From Nanobdellota archaeon (GTDB taxonomy: Archaea; Nanobdellota; Nanobdellia; Pacearchaeales; GW2011-AR1), in contig JAHIEP010000146.1 of NCBI GenBank assembly GCA_018901375.1, positions 1-9,705 on the forward strand: a DNA stretch of 9,705 nt, written 5' to 3'. A program made the translations under genes and the position numbers. This document shows positions 5,440 through 9,705 of the stretch, in pieces. Below the pieces are notes generated by a model that searched no databases, was not told where the DNA came from, and worked only from the letters and a program-made list of their open reading frames with translations. Numbering within the stretch: the first letter of the stretch is position 1; each line of letters begins with the position of its first letter.

Positions 5440-5478
5440 TACGGCAAAAACTACGTAGTCCTCTTCGCTGAAATCTAA
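5440..5478 (+). repeat. Direct repeat, distal copy (displaced original gene end)
   Basis: The second copy of the 39-bp segment at 4886-4924, still encoding YGKNYVVLFAEI and a stop, but detached from its gene by the toxin-antitoxin cassette. It probably represents the original 3' end of the gene at 4451 before insertion (inference). Confidence 0.85.
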
Positions 5479-5692
5479 AACTTCTCAAGTTAATCTTATC
5501 CCTCTTAAAAATATCCGTGTCTTCTGTGTTGTCCCCTCCGTTCCAATCCGTGTTCCTTCTTGACTCTGTAGCCAATTACATCTAAATCACTCACATACTC
5601 AAACTCTCACACACTGATTCATCCGTGTTCTAAATTTTTCTAAGCAGCCAAGCAAACACAAACCCTAAAAACCGACTTCTCATTCCAACTCT
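5479..5692. repeat. Gene-free spacer with TCCGTGT-type dispersed repeats
   Basis: No gene is seen. TCCGTGT occurs at 5514, 5547 and 5622. The stretch 5545-5617 resembles 9554-9626: it starts AATCCGTGTTCCTT in both, with 27 of the first 31 bases identical, then a CA-rich CACTCACA/ACACACT tract. A weak TATA-like CCCTAAAAACC lies at 5663-5673, about 26 bp before the ATG at 5693. Confidence 0.6.
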
Positions 5693-6592
5693 ATGAAAAA
5701 AGTTGCACAAGTTAACCGAAACCCCGAAACCCCGAAACCCCGAAATCCCAAACCAAAGCGCGCTTTGGTCCTCTACTCCGGCGGCCTAGACTCAAGACTA
5801 GTCGTACGCATCCTCCAAGACCAAGGCTACGAAATAACCGCCCTCTACTTCAATCTCCCATTCGGCTGCGGTTGCTGCAATCTCTCCTGCAACTTCCACT
5901 TTGCACAATCATCTCAAGTCAAAATGATAATCAAAGACGTAACAAAAGGAGAACTCCTAAAAGAATATCTATCAATCCTAAAAAAACCAAAACACGGAAT
6001 CGGCTCCGGAATCAACCCCTGCAAAGACTGCAAAATTTTCATGTTCAAAAAAGCAAAAGAATATGCTGACGAGTACGGAATAAAAATAATAGCAACCGGT
6101 GAAGTCCCAGGACAACGACCAATGTCACAAACAGAATCCGCCCAGAAAATCATCGACGCTGAATGTGGTTTCAAAATAACAAGACCATTAGCAGACCTAG
6201 GCATCCACGGACGCTCAAGAAAAATACAAATGGAGCTCGCCGAAAAATACAAAATCAAATACCCAAGCCCAGGCGGCGGCTGCTTCCTCTGCGAAAAAAT
6301 TCACTCAAAAAAACTAAAACATCTCCTCCAAAAAAACCTAATCACCGAAGAGACATTACCATTAACGATGATTGGTCGGCATTTTGCTATCGACGATACC
6401 TGGTTAGTTGTAGCCCGAAACGAAAAAGAATCCGAAACAATCTCAAAATTCAAAAACCACATCCCAGGAAAAAAAGGAACTCCCTCAATATATTTCTCTA
6501 AAGAAAGCAGAAAGACTTTAGAACTTCAAAGGGCTTATTCAACCGGAGACAACGAAGAACTTAGAGCCAAGTTCAACAAATACAAATTATGA
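5693..6592 (+). CDS. PP-loop ATPase of the tRNA thiolation (ThiI/MnmA-like sulfurtransferase) class
   Basis: A 299-aa protein with an N-type ATP pyrophosphatase fold. The PP-loop is SGGLDS at residues 29-34. A Cys cluster GCGCCNLSC (about 58-66) follows, then NPCKDCKIFM with CxxC at 110-113, GEVPGQRPMSQ (136-146), SGRSRK-like HGRSRK (172-177) and PGGGCFLC (193-200). Members adenylate a tRNA uridine and replace oxygen with sulfur; the cysteines act in sulfur transfer or bind an Fe-S cluster. The pattern fits the bacterial/archaeal family often annotated as ThiI- or MnmA-like, so s4U8 is plausible but the modified position is not proven. The first ~22 residues are encoded by an 8-nt tandem repeat and are not part of the fold. 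The next gene overlaps by ATGA and is a desulfidase for 4-thiouridine compounds, strengthening the sulfur-nucleoside theme. Confidence 0.82.
   Translation: MKKVAQVNRNPETPKPRNPKPKRALVLYSGGLDSRLVVRILQDQGYEITALYFNLPFGCGCCNLSCNFHFAQSSQVKMIIKDVTKGELLKEYLSILKKPKHGIGSGINPCKDCKIFMFKKAKEYADEYGIKIIATGEVPGQRPMSQTESAQKIIDAECGFKITRPLADLGIHGRSRKIQMELAEKYKIKYPSPGGGCFLCEKIHSKKLKHLLQKNLITEETLPLTMIGRHFAIDDTWLVVARNEKESETISKFKNHIPGKKGTPSIYFSKESRKTLELQRAYSTGDNEELRAKFNKYKL
5714..5769. repeat. 8-nt tandem repeat (CCCCGAAA) followed by an 18-bp palindrome
   Basis: About four units of CCCCGAAA at 5714-5745 (the first unit is AACCGAAA) encode the NPETPKPRNPK-type N-terminus of the PP-loop protein. Six bases further on is the perfect palindrome ACCAAAGCGCGCTTTGGT at 5752-5769. 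The unit length is not a multiple of three, so gain or loss of one unit would shift the frame between the ATG and the catalytic domain. Confidence 0.85.
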
Positions 6593-7005
6593 AAATAGTA
6601 TCAGCATGTCTAGCAGGGATTGGGTGTCGTTATGATGGCAGTGGTAAGCCCTGCCAAAAAGTAATCGAACTAATAAAAGAAGGAAAGGCAATTCCGGTTT
6701 GTCCAGAACAACTAGGAGGACTTACCACCCCAAGAACTCCAGTAGAAATTGTCGAAGGAAAAGTATTGACAAAAGACGGAGAAGATAAAACACAAGAATT
6801 CATTAAAGGAGCAGAAGAGGGAATGAAAATTGCAGAAATGACAAACTCTACTGAAGCAATTTTAAAAACAAAATCCCCATCCTGCGGTTGTGGAAAAATA
6901 TACGACGGAACTTTTACAGGAAATATAAAAGATGGCGACGGTATCTTTACAAAGATGCTAAAACAAAAAGGAATAAAATGTTTAACAGAGGAAGACTATG
7001 AATAA
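6589..7005 (+). CDS. tudS: DUF523/TudS-type [4Fe-4S] thiouracil desulfidase
   Basis: A 138-aa protein of the DUF523 family. It starts MKIVSACLAGIGCRYDG (C7, C13) and has PVCPEQLGGLTTPR (C38, E40) and KTKSPSCGCGKIYDG (S98, C99, C101). In characterised TudS enzymes three conserved cysteines hold a [4Fe-4S] cluster whose free iron takes sulfur from 4-thio-UMP or thiouracil, yielding UMP or uracil plus sulfide. Here it overlaps the thiolation-type PP-loop gene by ATGA, which fits recovery of sulfur from degraded s4U-containing tRNA. The length matches a stand-alone DUF523 domain. Its base use differs from its neighbours: at 6601-6660 there are 19 G and 11 C, against the strong C excess elsewhere. 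It may be a more recent arrival or under different constraint. Confidence 0.88.
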   Translation: MKIVSACLAGIGCRYDGSGKPCQKVIELIKEGKAIPVCPEQLGGLTTPRTPVEIVEGKVLTKDGEDKTQEFIKGAEEGMKIAEMTNSTEAILKTKSPSCGCGKIYDGTFTGNIKDGDGIFTKMLKQKGIKCLTEEDYE

Positions 7006-7579
7006 CAACCAGCAAGCGCGAAACAAGAGCGCAACAAAAACCAATACACCAATACACCAATACACCAATACACCACAGCCGAAGGCTGTTGTCTGGACAT
7101 TCACAAACAAAAGAGAACTCAACAAAAAAGAATTCATAGACTACGTAGAACGAAAAGTTTTCCGAACAATCCGAAAACAAAACAGCCTCCCCGACGACAA
7201 AACCATAATCCTAAAAAAAGCCAAAGACCTAAACACAAAAGTTTTAATCCACATCTTGCAAACAAAATTCCAAGTCAAACTCATTCCGACAACCGACAAC
7301 CGACAACCGACAACCGATTCTTCTAATTTGTCCCAAATCGCCGAAGACATCTTCAAAGAAATCCTAAAAGGAAATTTTTCGCTAACACCCAACACCCAAC
7401 ACCCAACACCTCTCATCTATCTTTCAGACAAAGAAATAGAACTCTATGCAAAACTAAAAAACATAAAAGGCACAAAAAGAAAACAAGACAAAAAAATCCA
7501 AGACCTATTCAGCAAATTCCTCAAAAAAAACCCGGACCTAGAACTAAACATAATCAAAGCAGCCAGCCAATTAAAATGA
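6998..7579 (+). CDS. Degenerate TtuA/Ncs6-like PP-loop protein lacking the ATP-binding motif
   Basis: A 193-aa protein. Residues ~36-62 (FTNKRELNKKEFIDYVERKV, then FRTIRK) match the segment before the PP-loop in TtuA/Ncs6 tRNA 2-thiolation enzymes (LCxxHFxxYFEKKVxxTIRKY), but the zinc-binding Cys and His are replaced. Where SGGKDS should be, it has KKAKDLNTKVLIHIL (73-87). About 100 residues of the core are missing. NLSQIAEDIFKEILKGN (110-126), PLIYLSDKEIELYAKLKNI (138-156) and the tail FLKKNPDLELNIIKAASQL match the C-terminal half. Three frame-breaking tandem repeats sit where family residues are lost. The frame is nevertheless intact and overlaps both neighbours (8 nt and ATGA). GAGG lies 10 nt before the ATG. 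It may be a decayed gene or a catalytically dead partner subunit, by analogy with eukaryotic Ncs2/CTU2. Homology is read by eye and needs a profile search. Confidence 0.6.
   Translation: MNNNQQARNKSATKTNTPIHQYTNTPQPKAVVWTFTNKRELNKKEFIDYVERKVFRTIRKQNSLPDDKTIILKKAKDLNTKVLIHILQTKFQVKLIPTTDNRQPTTDSSNLSQIAEDIFKEILKGNFSLTPNTQHPTPLIYLSDKEIELYAKLKNIKGTKRKQDKKIQDLFSKFLKKNPDLELNIIKAASQLK
7041..7089. repeat. 8-nt tandem repeat (CCAATACA) followed by a GAA-loop hairpin
   Basis: Four exact units of CCAATACA (7041-7072) plus CCA, then the perfect hairpin ACAGCC-GAA-GGCTGT at 7075-7089. It encodes NTPIHQYTNTPQPKA near the start of the degenerate PP-loop protein. It has the same layout, octamer repeat then palindrome, as 5714-5769. 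Confidence 0.88.
7286..7317. repeat. 7-nt tandem repeat (CCGACAA)
   Basis: Four exact units of CCGACAA plus CCGA, encoding PTTDNRQPTTD in the degenerate PP-loop gene. It sits where the missing catalytic core would be. The heptamer unit breaks frame if its copy number changes. Confidence 0.9.
7384..7410. repeat. 7-nt tandem repeat (AACACCC)
   Basis: Three exact units of AACACCC plus AACACC, encoding TPNTQHPTP in the same gene, just before the PLIYLSDKEIELY motif. It is the second heptamer repeat within 125 bp. Confidence 0.9.
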
Positions 7580-8124
7580 AAAAACAAAATATAAAACTCT
7601 TAATAGGAATAATCACCATTCTTCTAACAATAATAATCACAGCAGCGATGGTCTTAACATTTATCTATCTGCCTCAACTAAAAAACAGCTCATCAGAACT
7701 TATCTACGCCTATGGTATACCTGCTCTTTTCCTACTCTCTCTCCTCCTAGACCTAGGTCCCCAATACGTCTCCCCAATAGCAGTAGAAGGCATAGCTATT
7801 TTAGCAGGAATAAATCTATATTACGTAATAACAGCGACGATAATCGGCTCAGCAATCGGCTCAAGCACAGCCTACTACCTAGGGAAAAAATACATGTTCA
7901 AAGCAGTCGATATCCTAACCTCAAAAAAAGACGCAATAAGATTAACCCATCTAACAAATAAATACGGAAAAGCAATAATCGCAATAGCCGCAATCTCCCC
8001 ACTCCCCTACCTACCAGTCGTAATCGGTGCAGCAAACTGTTCAAAGAAAAATTTCATAATCTACGGCTTAATCCCAAGAGCAACCAGCTTCATAATCTAC
8101 GGCCTAATAATCAGCATCTTCTAA
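7576..8124 (+). CDS. DedA/VTT-family integral membrane protein
   Basis: A 182-aa polytopic protein. Hydrophobic segments lie at about residues 8-31, 47-62, 66-80, 82-103, 131-151 and 161-181. The DedA-type pattern is visible in PIAVEGIAILAGIN (acidic E71), ATIIGSAIGSSTAYYLGKKY (87-106), and AISPLPYLPVVIGAANCSKKNFIIYGLIPR (139-168). DedA/VTT proteins move polyprenyl phosphates or phospholipids across membranes; for archaeal members the substrate is not established. The conserved Arg usually found before the second re-entrant loop is not obvious here. It is the last gene of the operon, starting with ATGA overlap on the degenerate PP-loop gene. Its link to tRNA sulfur metabolism is unclear. Its 3' end overlaps a convergent broken HAD gene by 14 nt. 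Confidence 0.82.
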   Translation: MKKQNIKLLIGIITILLTIIITAAMVLTFIYLPQLKNSSSELIYAYGIPALFLLSLLLDLGPQYVSPIAVEGIAILAGINLYYVITATIIGSAIGSSTAYYLGKKYMFKAVDILTSKKDAIRLTHLTNKYGKAIIAIAAISPLPYLPVVIGAANCSKKNFIIYGLIPRATSFIIYGLIISIF

Positions 8125-8335
8125 CAACTCCCTCCAACCGCCAACCACCCAGCAACGCTGAGCCCCCCACATCAGTGAGCCCCCCGAGTTTTACTCGAGC
8201 CACCCATCCGCAGATGAGCCTCCCGTCATTAAACTCATACCCCAACTCCTTCAAGGTCCGAACAAAAGAAACATAAGCAATCCTCTTAGCGTCACTAATC
8301 GTCCCATCAAAATCAAAAAAAATCGCCCTAATCAT
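8111..8335 (-). pseudogene. HAD-superfamily phosphatase, truncated after ~37 residues by a mini-hairpin array
   Basis: The first 37 residues are a clear HAD N-terminus: MIRAIFFDFDGTISDAKR, with the nucleophile and acid Asp pair in DFDGT, then a cap helix (AYVSFVRTLKELGYEFND). HAD phosphatases are normally about 200 aa or more and need later motifs (Ser/Thr, Lys, DD), none of which is present. After residue 37 the frame runs into hairpin array B and yields a Gly/Val-rich tail with no HAD character, ending inside the DedA gene on the other strand. It is probably inactive. The start codon shares an ATGA with the small remnant upstream. The array and the breakpoint coincide, so insertion or recombination at the array is the likely cause (inference). 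Confidence 0.78.
8143..8223. repeat. Mini-hairpin array B, between dedA and the broken HAD gene
   Basis: On the + strand, 7-nt linkers alternate with different small stem-loops. Linkers: AACCACC (8143-8149), AGCCCCC (8161-8167), AGCCCCC (8178-8184), AGCCACC (8198-8204), AGCCTCC (8217-8223). Stem-loops: CAGC-AAC-GCTG (8150-8160); CAC-ATCA-GTG (8168-8177); CGAGT-TTT-ACTCG (8185-8197); CATC-CGCA-GATG (8205-8216). Every stem-loop starts with C, ends with G and is followed by an AGCC linker, as in array A. It lies just past the dedA stop codon and could also act in transcript end formation. Confidence 0.82.
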
Positions 8336-8391
8336 TTTAACAACTCCAAAAATTTCTCAATCATCAGAATCTTATCATCAACTCTTCCCAT
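8332..8391 (-). pseudogene. 19-codon remnant or leader peptide, possibly the start of a HEPN (HepT-like) gene
   Basis: ATG at 8391, TGA at 8332-8334. The start MGRVDDKILMIEKFLELLK resembles the first helix of archaeal HEPN/DUF86 proteins (R(I/V)xxKIxxIEKFLxxL), which often follow nucleotidyltransferase genes as toxin partners. It overlaps the nucleotidyltransferase end by 14 nt and the HAD start by ATGA. If the reading is right, the HEPN gene was cut after 19 codons, at the junction with HAD sequence. It could also be a chance small open frame. Confidence 0.32.
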
Positions 8392-8881
8392 ATATTACCC
8401 TCCCCTTATTCAAAACTTCCGCCTTTATTTTTTCAGGAAGCACATTTAACACACTAACCTGAATTTTCTCGCTTAACATACCGCCCATCCTCAAAACAAA
8501 CTTAGTAGCGTCCCTCGAAGAAATTTTCACAAATTCGACGGCAATATCAATATCCGATTCCATCCTAAGCTTATTATCAACATAACTCCCAAAAACATAA
8601 ATTCTTTTTATCTCCCCAAAATCCTTGCTCTCCAAAATAACTTCCCTAGCCTCCTTAATTAATATTTTAATCTTCTGAGATTTTTTGAGTCCAAACTCCT
8701 CAGAAAAATTAGACATCTTTAAAATTATATTCAATTTAGGTTTTATGTCCCTAGACAATCGAGTCTTCTCTGAAGGAGAAAGTGAGACTCCCAACATCTG
8801 CTTCTCCATTATATCCAGCTCCCGCCGCCCAAACAATCTTCTCATTTCTTTCTCGCGTTGAACAAGCTCAAGTATTCCCAT
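8378..8881 (-). CDS. MNT-type nucleotidyltransferase with N-terminal helical domain
   Basis: A 167-aa protein. Residues 1-90 are helical, including RELDIMEKQMLGVSLSPSEK and LSRDIKPKL, a segment seen before the catalytic domain in archaeal nucleotidyltransferases. The catalytic motif is VFGSYVDNKLRMESDIDIAV, with G98-S99 and D110/D112 (GS-x9-SDID, standard spacing). The C-terminal VLNVLPEKIKAEVLNKGRVIYG is also typical. The third metal-binding Asp, expected in the later KxDxV-like strand, appears to be Gln (KIQVSV, Q141), which may weaken catalysis. MNT proteins of this kind pair with HEPN toxins (type VII toxin-antitoxin systems, AMPylating the toxin) or act alone. Here only a possible stub of a HEPN partner follows. 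The promoter region is rich in palindromes, suggesting self-repression. Confidence 0.8.
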   Translation of the reverse strand: MGILELVQREKEMRRLFGRRELDIMEKQMLGVSLSPSEKTRLSRDIKPKLNIILKMSNFSEEFGLKKSQKIKILIKEAREVILESKDFGEIKRIYVFGSYVDNKLRMESDIDIAVEFVKISSRDATKFVLRMGGMLSEKIQVSVLNVLPEKIKAEVLNKGRVIYGKS

Positions 8882-8938
8882 AAGTTATCTCGATAACGTT
8901 TATTATTATCACTATAATGATAACTTACTATTTAAAAC
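8882..8938 (-). promoter_or_regulatory. Promoter and nested palindromic operator of the nucleotidyltransferase gene
   Basis: A TATA-like TTTTAAATAG (- strand, about 8928-8937) would place the transcription start near 8906. This gene therefore has a ~25-nt leader, unlike its neighbours. Between TATA box and ATG are GTTATC-TC-GATAAC (8884-8897, perfect arms), TTATCA-6 nt-TGATAA (8906-8923), and outer arms AAGTTATC (8882-8889) / GATAACTT (8919-8926). Repeated GTTATC half-sites suggest binding of a dimeric regulator. The box reads similarly on both strands, so divergent transcription is possible. Confidence 0.5.
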
Positions 8939-8940
8939 TT

Positions 8941-9440
8941 TTGATTAATAAAAATCAGAATACCTACATCCAACAAATAAAAAACTCCCGAATCGACATA
9001 AGCCAATCCGGGAGCAAATAGAACAATCCAACAAATTTCAATTAGGCGATTTCACGCGAAGATACAAAAACACCATAAGAGAAAATGCCGTATCACTTGA
9101 ACCACATCCTTCTTTCGACCCCAACGAACAAGCATTCCATTCCACTTATTCCAACCTTTTCCGTCGACAAAACCTACCTCTCCCACAGTCACAACTAAAA
9201 AAACCAAACATATTCCACCAACTTAACAGGAAGTTGGTAAGAAACCTTGGTTTCTTACAGACCTATTCCAATCCGTTTCCCAAACCAAAACAGGTTTTCC
9301 ATTCTATCTCAAAAACCATATCACTTATTCCTCTCAAAACAAATCAGCAATATAGTCCTTATTTTTATAACTACCCCAAAGATACAACACAAAAAACAAA
9401 AGTTCGCGCTAGTCTGCATCTAAAAAATTAACCTAAAATA
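8941..9440. other. Gene-free region with several hairpins
   Basis: No supported gene. A + strand frame is open from 8952 to 9431 but has no ATG or GTG; its only possible start is a TTG at 9234. Only about a tenth of its codons begin with G, unlike real genes here. CTCCCG (8985-8990) pairs with CGGGAG (9009-9014). ACCAACTT-6 nt-AAGTTGGT (9217-9238) abuts GTAAGAAACC-TT-GGTTTCTTAC (9237-9258). AAACC/GGTTT arms occur near 9283-9297. It could be a decayed gene or a structured RNA; neither can be shown. Confidence 0.4.
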
Positions 9441-9570
9441 CTTCCCCTCCGTGTGAATCCGTGTCCTTCCGTCCTCGTCCGTGTACCTTTTAGAACACAC
9501 TCCCAAAACAATTCCATTTATCTATAACAATAATTACCAACCCCAATCAAAAAAATCCGTGTTCCTTTTT
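9441..9570. repeat. TCCGTGT-rich dispersed repeat, second cluster
   Basis: TCCGTGT occurs at 9448, 9458, 9478 and 9556. CCCCTCCGT followed by AATCCGTGT also occurs near 5533-5553. I saw all seven exact copies of the heptamer in the window only in this cluster and the one at 5511-5640. No gene. Confidence 0.65.
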
Positions 9571-9705
9571 AACCCTGCAGCCAACCACACACTAACACAC
9601 TAAAACTCTTACACACTAACACACTGGCTTCAGCCCCCAACCCTGCAGCCAACCACACACTAACACACTAAAACTCTTACACACTAACACACTGGCTTCA
9701 GCCCC
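9571..9705. repeat. Perfect 68-bp tandem repeat reaching the window end
   Basis: Unit 1 is 9571-9638; unit 2 begins at 9639 and is identical for all 67 bases seen before the window ends. Each unit starts AACCCTGCAGCCAACC, contains ACACACTAACACACT-like subrepeats twice, and ends GGCTTCAGCCCC. The copy number is unknown. Its start overlaps the end of a copy of the TCCGTGT element. Confidence 0.92.

Noticed and set aside
5421..5440. T-rich stretch at the toxin end as a terminator
   Set aside because: The T-run lies inside the coding end of the toxin and no clear stem precedes it; archaeal termination there is possible but not supported enough to list.
8985..9095. tRNA or C/D-box RNA
   Set aside because: No T-loop (GTTCRANNC), acceptor stem or box C/D motifs could be fitted on either strand; only isolated stems.
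8952..9431. 160-codon open frame on the + strand
   Set aside because: It has no ATG or GTG (only a TTG at 9234), very few codons starting with G, no recognisable motif, and hairpins inside it. The T- and G-poor strand has few stop codons by composition.
9571..9705. CRISPR array
   Set aside because: The units are directly adjacent with no unique spacers, the 68-bp period is contiguous, and no cas genes are present.

Overview
The window looks archaeal and AT-rich, probably from a small-genome (DPANN-type) lineage; that last step is inference. The archaeal signs are direct. Nine transcription units on both strands have a TATA-like box centred about 24-26 bp upstream of the start codon, the spacing expected for leaderless mRNAs. 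The tyrosyl-tRNA synthetase is of the short archaeal/eukaryotic type. Many genes are small and tightly packed, with 4-nt ATGA overlaps. The + strand is C-rich and G-poor whichever way the genes point, so genes on the - strand have G/T-rich coding strands.

Layout. Positions 1-385 hold the 3' end of an HtpX-like membrane metalloprotease (+). Positions 400-2951 are a - strand block: two paralogous small membrane proteins (33 and 109 aa) with the same promoter block, a VapBC toxin-antitoxin pair (AbrB + PIN), an orphan 92-aa protein and thioredoxin reductase. The reductase carries an in-frame 27-residue insertion made of tandem mini-hairpins. Positions 3035-3339 hold two overlapping tiny membrane proteins, followed by tyrS (3378-4325). 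Positions 4451-5478 hold a conserved uncharacterised gene whose last 39 bp occur again after a RelBE-like toxin-antitoxin pair, so the pair looks like a cassette integrated at the gene's 3' end.

Positions 5693-8124 are a four-gene overlapping operon: a PP-loop tRNA-thiolation-type ATPase, a DUF523/TudS-type thiouracil desulfidase, a degenerate TtuA/Ncs6-like PP-loop protein, and a DedA-family membrane protein. The first three suggest a cluster for sulfur insertion into tRNA uridine and recovery of sulfur from 4-thiouridine nucleotides. The first and third genes contain 7- and 8-nt tandem repeats, a unit size that would shift the frame if copy number changed.

Positions 8111-8881 (-) hold a nucleotidyltransferase, a possible 19-codon remnant of a HEPN partner, and a HAD phosphatase cut off after about 37 residues, where a second mini-hairpin array begins. 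Positions 8941-9705 hold no convincing gene, only hairpins, a TCCGTGT-rich element shared with the 5511-5640 spacer, and a perfect 68-bp tandem repeat running into the window end.

The two most unusual signals are the toxin-antitoxin cassette bounded by a synonymously diverged copy of its target gene's end, and the arrays of variable mini-hairpins joined by a conserved AGCC-type linker.
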